Shown here one piece after another: positions 1 through 9,608 of a DNA stretch of 64,000 nt (its first letter is position 1; every line of letters starts with the position of its first letter). The notes under the pieces are model-generated. The model was not told where the DNA came from and ran no database searches. It saw nothing but the letters and a program-made list of their open reading frames with translations. Both the position numbers and the translations under genes were made by a program. Origin of the DNA: Erythrobacter sp047872805 (GTDB taxonomy: Bacteria > Pseudomonadota > Alphaproteobacteria > Sphingomonadales > Sphingomonadaceae); the NCBI RefSeq assembly GCF_047872805.1, contig NZ_JBLQUK010000013.1, positions 14,048 through 78,047 of the forward strand, written 5' to 3'.

Positions 1-1
1 G

Positions 2-3000
2 GGCGGCGACGGAACCGGCGGCGGCGCTGCCTTTGGCGGGGTGGCCGGCGCGCAAGCTCTTGTTGGTTTGATCGATATTCAAGGCTCAGCCTTTGTGAGC
101 GCATCGGCCAACGCTGGCAGTTCGACGTCGGTCTTTGATTCTGGCGATGGCGGATTCGCTCAGGGCGGCACGGCGATACTCGATGCGCTGGGTTCGCAAA
201 CAGAAACCGGCACAATGAATATCGGGGGCAATGTAACATTGCTGGCCAATGCGACTGGCGGCAATGGCGGCGGTGGCACGTCCGATTTCTTGCCGGGCCG
301 CGGCGGCGATGCGCAAGCTGGTGAAGCAAACACCGTCAACCAGGCCAATGAAAACTTTTTCGGCGGGGCTAGATTGTTCGCCGGAGGTGACAATGGCGAC
401 TTAAGCATTGGCGGCACTTCGCTTCTCAATGCAGTCGGCACGGGCGGCATTGGCGGCACCGGTGACATTGGTCAGGCTGGCGGCGACGGCGGCAATGGTC
501 TGGGCGGATCGACGCTCGCAGGGATTGGTTTAACGCCTTCGACCGACGGCTCGGTCGGAGCAGGTACTGCCGATTTTGCCGATCTCATCTTGATCTCAGA
601 CGGGCGTGGCGGCGCGGGCGGTTCGGGCGGTGAAACCACCGATCCGTTCGGGAATGGCGGCAACGGCACCGGGTTCCGGGCGCTTATTTCCGGCGCGGTC
701 GGCGACCTCACGGCAAATTCGGTAACGACAGTGTCAAATGGTATCGGCGGTGACGGCGCCATTGGCGGTATTGGCACTGGCGGCCAACGTAGCGGAATTT
801 TCACCAGTTCTGACGGCACCGTCACCATCAATGGGTTTTCTGGCTTTGCGCTGGGTATTGGTGGAGTTGGACTGAATGGAATTGGCGGCGACGGTATTGG
901 TGGCCAAGCCTTCATGGGCTTCCAGGGCGGCACCACTCTGGTCAATGGCGATATCACGGTGGACGCCACTGGGACGGGCGGCGAATCGCAGAATGGCGAT
1001 GGAGCCAACGGCATAGGCGGGACTGCGGATATCGCCGTCTTCACTGCGGTGCCGGGCAGCGGAACTGTGACCGGAAATGCATCGGTAATTGCCAATGGTG
1101 TTGGCGGCGCAGCCAGCACTGGCGCCACGGGCGGCAACGGGACAGGCGGCGAAGCCTTCGTACAGGCACAGGCTGGCGGAAGTGTGACGATTGGCTCTGG
1201 ACTAATTGTCGCCAGCGGGCAGGGCGGTAGCGGAGTCGATGCCAATGGTGGCGTAGGCCTTGGCGGGTTCGCCGAAATTTTTAGTTTTGATACCGGCAGC
1301 GTGGTCACGGTGCAGAGAGGCACCCCATTCGGGCTTCCGGGAAGTTCAACTCTGTCGCAAGGCGCATCTCTGCTGTCGGCAACCGGGGTTGGCGGAGTGA
1401 CGACAGGGGGCCTTGGCATCGGCGGTGCCGGCATTGGCGGCGAGGCGGTGGTTTCAGCCCAAAATGGCGGAACAATCACGCTTCCGGCTGATCCAGCGAA
1501 CGATCCGAATGGCAGCTTCAACAGGATTAACGCGCGCGGGATTGGCGGCGGTTCGTCGGTCGATGGCGGTGCAGGCGGTGTTGGAACCGGTGGGCTTGGC
1601 TTGATCAATGCTGATGCTGGTACGATCAGCATGGGGGCGACCGTTTTCTCGGTTTTCGGTCAAGGTGGATTTGGCCTCACGGTTGATGAGAATATTGATG
1701 GCGGTGACGGCATTGGTGGTGAGCGGGTTGTCGAAGTAAGGAATGGCGGCGTTATCACGGCTGAGCTGACCGGCGGAGTGAGTGCTGGTATTGGTGGCGA
1801 TGCGACCGGCACCGGCACCGGCGGCGACGGGATTGGCGGGACCAATTCGGTTATCGTCGAAGGTTCGACACTGAACTTGGTCGGACGCTCAATCTTCGTC
1901 GATCAGGCATTTGGCGGCGCGGGCGCGACTGGAGGCAATGCTTCAGGCGGTGATGTGACCTTCAACGTCCTGGGCGGCACAATCAACATGTCGGCAAACG
2001 CAGAAGGCGTATCTGAGCTTTCCATTGGCGGCACCAATTTTGGCGGCTTGGGCGTTTCGCAAGGGGGCGATGCAGAGGGCTCAGCGGTATCTGTCAGTAT
2101 CGCCGAAAGCACCGTATCCGGAGGCACGCTTTTCGTATCCTCGGCTGCGAATGGCGGAGATGCTAGTGATCCGAACGGCAATGGCGGCGACGCCGTAGGC
2201 GGTTCTTTGCTGTTTTCTGCTGTAGACTCTGAGATGTTCTTCGTCGGGCAGAATATGATCTCGGCAGCGGGAACCGGCGGAGCAGGATTCAACGGTGGCA
2301 CGGGTAGGGGCGGCTTTGCCAATGTCAGCATATCGCAAACGACGTTGATAATTGGCGACGATCTGAATTTTGGCGGCCTCACGATCACGACTGACGGAAA
2401 AGGTGGTATTGGACAGTCGGTTGAAGGCGATGCCTTTGGCGGCAACACAACTCTATTCACTGACGACGGGATCATTGATGGTGATGATATCATCGTCAGC
2501 GCCAACGCATTTGCCGGTACGGATATGAGCACCGTGGCAGGTGGGTTTGCTTTCGGCGGTGACGTGACAGTTCAATTCGATACCGATTCTGTCGTTGATC
2601 TAGATGCGCTTTCGCTCTTGGCTCAGGGTGTGAGTTCGATTGCCGGCGAAACATTTGGCGGCCAAGTTGAGCTCATCCTCACCGATCCTAACCAACTTTC
2701 GCCCGATGTTGACATCGTTGATCTGACCTTGGCCGCCGACGCTATCGGTGCCTTTGACGATGCTGGCCCAACCAATCGTGCTGGGCAGTTCTCGATCAGC
2801 GCGGTCGCTGGCGAATTGAATGTGCAGAACCTAACCGCGACAGCAATCGGTGATTCTCTTCCGGGAGAACAGGGTCCATCGTTCCTCTCCGCTGTTGGCG
2901 GGAGCATATTGGTCTCGGGTGAACTGTTCGTCGATGTGATCGATAATTTCAACGTCACCACTGGCTTGGGTAGCATCATCGGCGGCCCGAGTGTAATCAA

Positions 3001-4363
3001 TCCCTCGGCGAATATCAGCGTCACGTCACAAGGCACGATCTCGTTCTTCGGCGACAATGATAATGTGATCGGCTTCGGCGGCGCCGAGATGGATCTGACT
3101 TCCCGCGATATTCAGATCAACAACGGCGCGCGTATTGGCGCATTTACGATGCGCCTGACATCGATCAACAGCGATGGGCCCGCTATCCTCGGAGGCGACA
3201 GCGGAACGGCTCCTCCGGCAACAGGCGAGGGTTATACTCTGAGCCAGGATGAAGCAGCGCGAATTGATGTGTCTGACTTCACTTTTTCGCAGGGCGTGCT
3301 GTTCGACAATTTGGTAAACGATCCTGACATCATCTTCCGTGATTTGACGATTATCGGATCACTGGATGACGGCGTGTCGATTGCTAGAGCTGAGGTGGTC
3401 GGCAACGGAGGAATCATTCGCGTCGACGGCACGGTTGCAATGATCGGTGCAGGTGCAACTGATCGGTTTCAGCTGTTTGCAGGCGAGCGGATCGAGATTG
3501 CAACTCCGGGCGGTATCGGCTTAATCGACAATGAAGGTCTCCCATCTGGCAATGTATTCCTTAGTTCCGACAACATCTGGATCGCCGATTCCAATCTGCT
3601 CGCCTTGCTGCGTGATGATCCGTTCTTTGTGGGCCGCAATGATCAGCTCGCTGTATCAGCACCCGGCAGTGATGACCCACTTGGTTTCCTGCGGAGCGGC
3701 ACAGTTCAGCTGGAAATCGGGCAGTCATTGCTGGTGCGCAACACCGGTACACCTGAAGAACAGGGCGGCATTCTGGTCGGGGCCGGCGGCCTTTCGATCT
3801 TCCCCAATGAAGCCGCATCAGGAACCGGCGGGCTGGACGTCTTTGCCTATGGCGCGCGGATCGACGGAACCGGGGCGATCATCACCGGCGAATCGTTCTT
3901 CAACGAAGTCGATTTCAACAATAACAGCGGCAGCGGCGCGGCAACTTATACCGATGAGTCGGAGTTCAATGACTGCGTGATCAATGCGGGTGAGTGCAAC
4001 ACTGCGGCCCCGCCACCGCCGCCACCACCGCCACCGCCGCCACCGCCGCCGCCACCTCCGCCGCCGCCACCTCCGCCGCCACCTCCGCCGCCTCCACCTC
4101 CACCTCCACCTCCGCCGATTGAGGATGAGGGAGTTGCTGTGGTGAACAACCCGGCGGTCGTCGAAGCGGCAATCACATCTGTCCAGCCGGTGACGACCAC
4201 CGAACAGGAGAGCAATGACGATTTCGGCATCGACTTCCCCGGACTGGTCGGAGAGCAGGAGTTGGAAGAGGAAACCGAAGTTGACGATCCGGTTGCAAGT
4301 GGCGGCGACAGTTCGCTCTACGGGGCAGGCAACACTGGCAACGTTGAAATAGAGGGCAATTGA
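2..4363 (+). CDS. Giant glycine-rich adhesin-like exoprotein (5' end outside window)
   Basis: The reading frame is open to the left edge, so the N-terminus, including any signal peptide or haemagglutinin secretion domain, lies outside; about 1450 residues are visible. The first 800 or so residues are rich in Gly-Gly-x and GIGGDG-type repeats alternating with short beta-prone segments, as in filamentous-haemagglutinin-like beta-strand repeat proteins. A tract of exactly 36 prolines (4010-4117) separates this body from an acidic C-terminal tail ending in GNVEIEGN. There are almost no cysteines. It is followed after one base by the CHAT gene, so the two are cotranscribed. The likely role is a surface or secreted adhesin exported by a two-partner-like route; that is inference from composition and context, and no transporter gene is in view. 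Confidence 0.75.
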   Translation, partial: GGDGTGGGAAFGGVAGAQALVGLIDIQGSAFVSASANAGSSTSVFDSGDGGFAQGGTAILDALGSQTETGTMNIGGNVTLLANATGGNGGGGTSDFLPGRGGDAQAGEANTVNQANENFFGGARLFAGGDNGDLSIGGTSLLNAVGTGGIGGTGDIGQAGGDGGNGLGGSTLAGIGLTPSTDGSVGAGTADFADLILISDGRGGAGGSGGETTDPFGNGGNGTGFRALISGAVGDLTANSVTTVSNGIGGDGAIGGIGTGGQRSGIFTSSDGTVTINGFSGFALGIGGVGLNGIGGDGIGGQAFMGFQGGTTLVNGDITVDATGTGGESQNGDGANGIGGTADIAVFTAVPGSGTVTGNASVIANGVGGAASTGATGGNGTGGEAFVQAQAGGSVTIGSGLIVASGQGGSGVDANGGVGLGGFAEIFSFDTGSVVTVQRGTPFGLPGSSTLSQGASLLSATGVGGVTTGGLGIGGAGIGGEAVVSAQNGGTITLPADPANDPNGSFNRINARGIGGGSSVDGGAGGVGTGGLGLINADAGTISMGATVFSVFGQGGFGLTVDENIDGGDGIGGERVVEVRNGGVITAELTGGVSAGIGGDATGTGTGGDGIGGTNSVIVEGSTLNLVGRSIFVDQAFGGAGATGGNASGGDVTFNVLGGTINMSANAEGVSELSIGGTNFGGLGVSQGGDAEGSAVSVSIAESTVSGGTLFVSSAANGGDASDPNGNGGDAVGGSLLFSAVDSEMFFVGQNMISAAGTGGAGFNGGTGRGGFANVSISQTTLIIGDDLNFGGLTITTDGKGGIGQSVEGDAFGGNTTLFTDDGIIDGDDIIVSANAFAGTDMSTVAGGFAFGGDVTVQFDTDSVVDLDALSLLAQGVSSIAGETFGGQVELILTDPNQLSPDVDIVDLTLAADAIGAFDDAGPTNRAGQFSISAVAGELNVQNLTATAIGDSLPGEQGPSFLSAVGGSILVSGELFVDVIDNFNVTTGLGSIIGGPSVINPSANISVTSQGTISFFGDNDNVIGFGGAEMDLTSRDIQINNGARIGAFTMRLTSINSDGPAILGGDSGTAPPATGEGYTLSQDEAARIDVSDFTFSQGVLFDNLVNDPDIIFRDLTIIGSLDDGVSIARAEVVGNGGIIRVDGTVAMIGAGATDRFQLFAGERIEIATPGGIGLIDNEGLPSGNVFLSSDNIWIADSNLLALLRDDPFFVGRNDQLAVSAPGSDDPLGFLRSGTVQLEIGQSLLVRNTGTPEEQGGILVGAGGLSIFPNEAASGTGGLDVFAYGARIDGTGAIITGESFFNEVDFNNNSGSGAATYTDESEFNDCVINAGECNTAAPPPPPPPPPPPPPPPPPPPPPPPPPPPPPPPPPPPPIEDEGVAVVNNPAVVEAAITSVQPVTTTEQESNDDFGIDFPGLVGEQELEEETEVDDPVASGGDSSLYGAGNTGNVEIEGN

Positions 4364-4364
4364 C

Positions 4365-7300
4365 ATGACAGCCAAGCCATTGAAATCGCTCCTTTCGATT
4401 TGCACCTTTGCAGCTGTTGGGATGGCCGCCATGTGGGCCGCCCCGAACACTGCGCAGATGGCGCAGCAACGTTCGATCAGCCTGCGGGACACTTTCCCGG
4501 TAGGTTCGAATGGATTGTGCGAAGCACAAATTCAGGCACCAGAGGCAGGTGCGGGATTGTTTGACCGCAAATACACAATCCTGTGCCGCGATGCGGCAGC
4601 ATCGATAGGGACGATGTGGGTTGTTCGCGGGCGAGAGGCAGATTCTGCGGCGGCGCGCTTTGTTGGCCCCGATGCCAGCTGCACGGAGCGGCAAGGCGCG
4701 GAAATGCCGATCGGGCTCAAAGACGGGAAACGCCTGATTTGCACCCGCGAAGGAAGCATAATTCGCACCGAATTGCTGGTCGGCGAGGTCGGCAACCGCA
4801 CCTATGCGGCGACCGGTCTGTCAGCCTATGGCAAAGCGCTTGAACTCGGCGTTGCATCTCTGGCGACCGATCAGATCGTGCCCGGTACGGTCGACATTCC
4901 GCTCACCCAGACAACAGATTCGCTCGCTTTTGTGCGCCAGCAGGCTGAGGCGATTACCGCGGATCAGGCACTGGTGGAGGCCTATCGCAGGGCGAATAGC
5001 GGCGAATTTGCAGAAGCTGCGGAATTCTTTGCTGCTTCCGCAGCGACATTGACCGGCAACAGCGAAGTCGAAGCGCGCCTAAACGAAGGCTTGCTGCAAT
5101 CCAACATTGGCAATTTTGCCGAGGCCCAGCGGCGTTTTTCACAGACCCGCCAGGGTGCGGCCACAAGTCCAGTGCTTTCTCGGTTGCAACGCAATTACGA
5201 AGCGATCGACGCACTCAATCGCGGGGAGCCGCAGCAGGCGATCTCAATCCTTAATGCCCCGCTGGGCACCGAATTTAACGATACGAGCGCGCTGCGCAGC
5301 CTGCAAATCGGACCAGCCATGGCCCAGCGGCTGTCTGCCGAGAGTGAGTCGGTGGCAAGTTCAGGCATTTCGATGACGCTAACTGCCCTCGAGCGGGCGC
5401 AATTGCTCGATGGACAGGCAGAATTTCTGCGGGCCACGGGCCAGCGGCTGCTGGGCAACAATGCCGAAGCGCGAGCCAGCATGACGCGCGCCAATGCCAC
5501 GCTGGCCGAAGTTCGCGGTGGCCGTGTGCTTTCGATTGTCTGGCTGCGCGCGCAGGTTCTGGGCGAGCTTGCTGAATTGTCTGAAATTGCAGGGCAAACT
5601 GCTGAAGCAGAGCAACTGCACCAGAGCGGCATCGCACTGCTGCGGGCGGCGTATCCAGATTCTCCGGCGCTCTACAGCGCGCAGGCGCAGCTTGCCGGAC
5701 TCTTCTCGCGCACTGGCCGCACTGGGGAGGCGATTGAGCTCTACCGCAAAATTGTGGCTGAGGCAGAAGGACGTCCCGCACCCTCGCTGCGCAGTTACAT
5801 GTCCAATTACTTTGGCCTGTTGCTGCAAGACGGGGCCAGCGCTGCGGCGGCCAATGATATTTTCTCGGCCAGCCAATTGTTGCTTCGTCCGGGTCTGGCG
5901 CAGACCCAAGCGGTGCTTGCCCGCGAGCTTTCCGGCGGCAGCGATGAGGCATCTGCATTGTTCCGACGCAGCGTGAATTTGGGTCGCTCGATTGAACAGA
6001 TGCGCGGATCAATTGTCCAGATCGAAGGCGAAGTTGCCATCAACCCACAAGCCGAGGTGGTTCTGGCTGAGCGTCAGCAGCGGCTCGAGGCGTTGCTAGA
6101 ACAACAGGCGGAAGTGCTTCAAAAACTAGCTGAATACCCGCGGTTCCGCGCGGTATCGGGTAGCGCCATCGACCTTGCCGGAATGCAATCTATCCTGCGC
6201 GATGACGAAGCCTATGTAAAAATGATCGCGCTCGATAATGAAGCTTTCATGGTCTATATCACGCCCGGCGAAGCGCTGGCGTATAAGGTCAACGGTACAC
6301 CGGAAGAGCTGGAGCAGATTGTTGCGGGCATTCGGGAAAGCATCGCTGTAGCAGACGGCGGCCAAGTCCTGACATTCCCCTTCGATCTCGCCGCCTCGCG
6401 TGACCTTTATGTTCGTCTGTTTGAACCGGTTGCGGATCGTTTGACCACCCGCCGCCACATTGTGTTTGAACCCGATGGCGCCATGCTCAAGCTTCCTATC
6501 AACCTGTTGGTAACCGATAATGCCAGCCTCGAACGTTATCAGGCGCAGCTTGCAACGCCCGAGGGCGATGATTACGACTTCCGCGGTGTGGCATGGCTGG
6601 GGCGTGGATCGCAGATCAGCACTTCGGTTGCCCCGACTGCGTTCCGCGATGTTCGGGCCGCCCCGGCGAGCTCTGCTAGCAAATCCTACCTTGGGTTGGG
6701 CGAAAACACTCCAATTGGCGATGGCCCGGTTGGCACGGCTTCGACCCGTTCCGCGCTTGCCGGCGGCGAAAACTGTTTGTGGTCGGAGAATATCTGGTCA
6801 AACCCGATCAAGTCCGATGAATTGTATGATGCAGCTTCGCGGTTTGGCGGCGCACAGGCTGGAGCAACGACTGTCCTGACCCAGACGGGCTTTACTGACA
6901 CGGCGATTAAGGCGCGCGAGGATTTGGCCGAATACCGTATCCTCCACTTTGCGACGCATGGTCTGGTAACAGCTCCCCAGCCTGAGTGCCCGCCGCGCCC
7001 GGCACTGCTGACTTCGTTTGGCGGTGAGGATTCCGACGGTCTGCTCAGCTTTGCAGAAATCTTTGCTCTGCGGATCGATGCCGACCTGGTAATCCTTTCG
7101 GCCTGTGACACAGCGGGCAGTGCGACTGTAGGTGCCACGCTTGAAGCGGGGATCACGTCGGGCGGCGATTTCGCGCTGGACGGTCTGGTTCGCGCCTTTG
7201 TCGGGGCAGGGGGGCGCACTGTGCTGGCGAGTCATTGGCCCGTGCCGGACGATTTTGACGCGACCAAGCGATTGATTGGCGGATTGTTCGAAGAGGCCGA

Positions 7301-7427
7301 TAGCGAGACAGCTGGCGCGCTGCGCCGCTCGCAGCTTGAACTGATGGACGACCTCAACACCTCACACCCGTTCTATTGGTCAGCGTTTGCAGTTGTCGGC
7401 GATGGATCGGTGAAAGTTACCCGCTGA
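4365..7427 (+). CDS. Exported TPR-CHAT (caspase-like) protein
   Basis: This 1020-residue protein starts at an ATG one base after the upstream stop. The N-terminus (SLLSICTFAAVGMAAMWA) looks like a signal peptide ending near AAP. Residues about 190-560 are alanine-rich helical repeats of TPR type. The C-terminal third is a CHAT domain: the catalytic pair is seen as His865 in FATHGLV and Cys914 in LSACDTAG, and the domain ends with the typical ASHWPVPD and HPFYWSAF segments. CHAT domains are clan CD cysteine peptidases related to caspases and separase. Most bacterial examples are thought cytosolic, so the apparent signal peptide is notable. The tight operon with the adhesin and cyclase suggests a role in maturing or surveying the exoprotein, which is inference. 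Confidence 0.88.
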   Translation: MTAKPLKSLLSICTFAAVGMAAMWAAPNTAQMAQQRSISLRDTFPVGSNGLCEAQIQAPEAGAGLFDRKYTILCRDAAASIGTMWVVRGREADSAAARFVGPDASCTERQGAEMPIGLKDGKRLICTREGSIIRTELLVGEVGNRTYAATGLSAYGKALELGVASLATDQIVPGTVDIPLTQTTDSLAFVRQQAEAITADQALVEAYRRANSGEFAEAAEFFAASAATLTGNSEVEARLNEGLLQSNIGNFAEAQRRFSQTRQGAATSPVLSRLQRNYEAIDALNRGEPQQAISILNAPLGTEFNDTSALRSLQIGPAMAQRLSAESESVASSGISMTLTALERAQLLDGQAEFLRATGQRLLGNNAEARASMTRANATLAEVRGGRVLSIVWLRAQVLGELAELSEIAGQTAEAEQLHQSGIALLRAAYPDSPALYSAQAQLAGLFSRTGRTGEAIELYRKIVAEAEGRPAPSLRSYMSNYFGLLLQDGASAAAANDIFSASQLLLRPGLAQTQAVLARELSGGSDEASALFRRSVNLGRSIEQMRGSIVQIEGEVAINPQAEVVLAERQQRLEALLEQQAEVLQKLAEYPRFRAVSGSAIDLAGMQSILRDDEAYVKMIALDNEAFMVYITPGEALAYKVNGTPEELEQIVAGIRESIAVADGGQVLTFPFDLAASRDLYVRLFEPVADRLTTRRHIVFEPDGAMLKLPINLLVTDNASLERYQAQLATPEGDDYDFRGVAWLGRGSQISTSVAPTAFRDVRAAPASSASKSYLGLGENTPIGDGPVGTASTRSALAGGENCLWSENIWSNPIKSDELYDAASRFGGAQAGATTVLTQTGFTDTAIKAREDLAEYRILHFATHGLVTAPQPECPPRPALLTSFGGEDSDGLLSFAEIFALRIDADLVILSACDTAGSATVGATLEAGITSGGDFALDGLVRAFVGAGGRTVLASHWPVPDDFDATKRLIGGLFEEADSETAGALRRSQLELMDDLNTSHPFYWSAFAVVGDGSVKVTR

Positions 7428-7505
7428 TCGCATCCTCCTCAACCAATCCCGCTTGCGTAGAGCCGTGAAAGCGGCTTTGGTCGCGGCTTGCGGGGGGATG
7501 GGAAA

Positions 7506-9608
7506 ATGCCTGACGAATCGACAAAGAGGAAGAAAGGCAGCCTGCTTGCTCGCGGGTGGCGCAGTGTGCGTGAAGCTGGAAAAATTCAGCTAGCGGCCAC
7601 CTGCTTTATGCTGCTCCTCGCGTTGTTCATCGCCCGGTTCAGCTGGGTCTTGCCCGGTGGTGGAGAGCCGACGCCGCTGACCAACGATGCCGAACGTGCG
7701 CTGTATGACACGCGCGCCTATCTCGCCGCCGATCTCGTAGAACAGGACGACCGCATCGTGCTCGTCGTTTATGACGATCAGGCGCTCATCAATCTTGAGC
7801 AACGGTCGCCTTTGCCGCGCGATGCGCTGGCAGAGGCGCTGGCCAATCTCGATCAGATGGGCGCAAAGGCGATCGGGATCGATATTCTTTTCGACCAACC
7901 GCAATCCGACGATGCGCTGCTGATCGAAACCTTGCGCAATATGCAGACGCCCACGGCGGTCGGCTATGCCAATGTTGCCACCAATGCGAGCGACATTGTC
8001 TATGAACAACAGGTCTTCCTTGAAGAATTCATGGCACAACTGGAGGGCAGCAATGCGCGTCCGGCCAGCATTCGGCTCGACAACACCTTTGGCGCAACCC
8101 GGATCTGGCCGACGATTGAGCCGGGTCTACCTCCCTTGCTGGGCCGCGCCATGCTTGAGGATGCAGGCGGTCCGGTTGAGCCATTCGAAGGCTATGAAGG
8201 CTCGATTGAATACCGCCGTGCGCTTCGCGCCGGGCTGGAAGAAGGGGCTGAAACCGACAACACCGAGCAGGCCAATATTGAAGAGCCGCTATTCCAGTCG
8301 CTTTCAATCGAGCTGTTCCTCGACCTTGATCCAGCTGTCGCCGAATTCGTCGCGCAAGAGATCGCGGGCAAATATGTCCTGATCGGCGGGGACATTGTTG
8401 ATTATGACCGGGTCGAGACATCTTTTACCTCGTGGACCGGGTTTGAACCGGCGGGGCTGTCTGTGCATGGTGAAATCATTGCGCAGATGCTCGACGGAAA
8501 GGTTATGCCCGCGATCCCGGTTTGGATGTTGTGGGCGATGGCGGTGCTGGTCGTTGCCACTGCGATGTTGACAGCGCTGCTGGAATGGCCCGCTCCCAAG
8601 CTCGTTCCGCTGCTGTTGTTGTTGTTCGCGATGTTTGTCGGTATTCCATTCGTGCTCCATTTCCAGGGTATCGATACTTATGGCCTGCCTGCCGTGGGTT
8701 GGCTGGTTGCCTGGATCATCGCCTTCACCGCCGTTACCGCCGCTGCCCGGTCTGCCGGAGCTGCGCAGCGCAGCTTTGCGCAAGGGGCGCTGGGCAAATA
8801 CATTCCGCGCGACATCGCACAGCAGATTATCGACAATCCCGATCTGCTTTCGCTCGGCGGGGAAAAGCGCGAGATCTTCGTACTGTTCAGCGACCTCGAA
8901 GGCTTCACCAAGATGAGCCACGCGATCGAGCCGGAAATGGTCGCCAAACTCCTCAACCGATATCTCGAAATGCTCAGCCAAGTGGTGCTGGACAATGGCG
9001 GGGTGATCGACAAATTCGTGGGCGACGCCGTGGTTGCGTTTTGGGGTGCTCCGATCTCACGGCCCGATGACGCGGAGCGCGCGACCAAGGCGGGATATGA
9101 GATGTGGCAAGCGGGCGAAGATTTCCGCAATGAAGTCGCCGCGATGGATCCCGACCTTCCAAAAATCGGCAAGACCCGCGTGGGCCTGCATTTCGGTGAA
9201 GCGGTCATTGGCAATTTTGGCGGCGACACGCGCATCCAATACACCGCCTTGGGCGATAGCATGAACACGGCCGCGCGGCTGGAAGCGGCCAACAAGGCGC
9301 TGGATTCGAGCGTTACGGCAAGCCGCGAATTCATCGAAAAATCCTCTCCTGACTGGTGGGTGCCGATGGGGCGGATCGTCCTGCGTGGCAGGGCACAGCC
9401 GGTGGATATTTATCAGCCGAGGCCTGACTTGCCGCCAGGACACCGGGCCAAACTTGTCGAGGCCGCTCAGCTTAGCGAAAGCAATCATGACGTAGCGATA
9501 CAATTAATCGACGCGGTTGCTGCTATGCATCCCGACGATCAGGCGCTACGTAACTACGGCAGTCGCATTCGAAATTTGAATGATGGGGGAGCATATGTTC
9601 TCGGATAA
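7506..9608 (+). CDS. CHASE2-domain class III adenylate/guanylate cyclase
   Basis: The 700-residue product has an N-terminal membrane anchor, an extracytoplasmic CHASE2 sensor (about residues 45-320; note the GIDILFD segment), three closely spaced membrane helices (about 340-420) and a C-terminal class III nucleotide cyclase domain. Metal-binding aspartates are Asp463 in FSDLEGF and Asp507 in FVGDAVVAFWG. I chose the ATG at 7506, preceded by a GGGGGA stretch about eight bases upstream; a TTG at 7488 would add six residues. It should turn a periplasmic signal into cAMP or cGMP. The signal is unknown, but CHAT and FecR-like genes on either side suggest it senses the state of the exported system. 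Confidence 0.93.
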   Translation: MPDESTKRKKGSLLARGWRSVREAGKIQLAATCFMLLLALFIARFSWVLPGGGEPTPLTNDAERALYDTRAYLAADLVEQDDRIVLVVYDDQALINLEQRSPLPRDALAEALANLDQMGAKAIGIDILFDQPQSDDALLIETLRNMQTPTAVGYANVATNASDIVYEQQVFLEEFMAQLEGSNARPASIRLDNTFGATRIWPTIEPGLPPLLGRAMLEDAGGPVEPFEGYEGSIEYRRALRAGLEEGAETDNTEQANIEEPLFQSLSIELFLDLDPAVAEFVAQEIAGKYVLIGGDIVDYDRVETSFTSWTGFEPAGLSVHGEIIAQMLDGKVMPAIPVWMLWAMAVLVVATAMLTALLEWPAPKLVPLLLLLFAMFVGIPFVLHFQGIDTYGLPAVGWLVAWIIAFTAVTAAARSAGAAQRSFAQGALGKYIPRDIAQQIIDNPDLLSLGGEKREIFVLFSDLEGFTKMSHAIEPEMVAKLLNRYLEMLSQVVLDNGGVIDKFVGDAVVAFWGAPISRPDDAERATKAGYEMWQAGEDFRNEVAAMDPDLPKIGKTRVGLHFGEAVIGNFGGDTRIQYTALGDSMNTAARLEAANKALDSSVTASREFIEKSSPDWWVPMGRIVLRGRAQPVDIYQPRPDLPPGHRAKLVEAAQLSESNHDVAIQLIDAVAAMHPDDQALRNYGSRIRNLNDGGAYVLG

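Noticed and set aside
472..1632. Minus-strand proline-rich frame opposite the adhesin
   Set aside because: It is the complement of GGC-rich glycine repeats and has no start signal or domain.
1..2400. Repetitive pattern that might be a CRISPR array
   Set aside because: The repeats are irregular, in frame and encode Gly-rich protein; there are no constant direct repeats with unique spacers.
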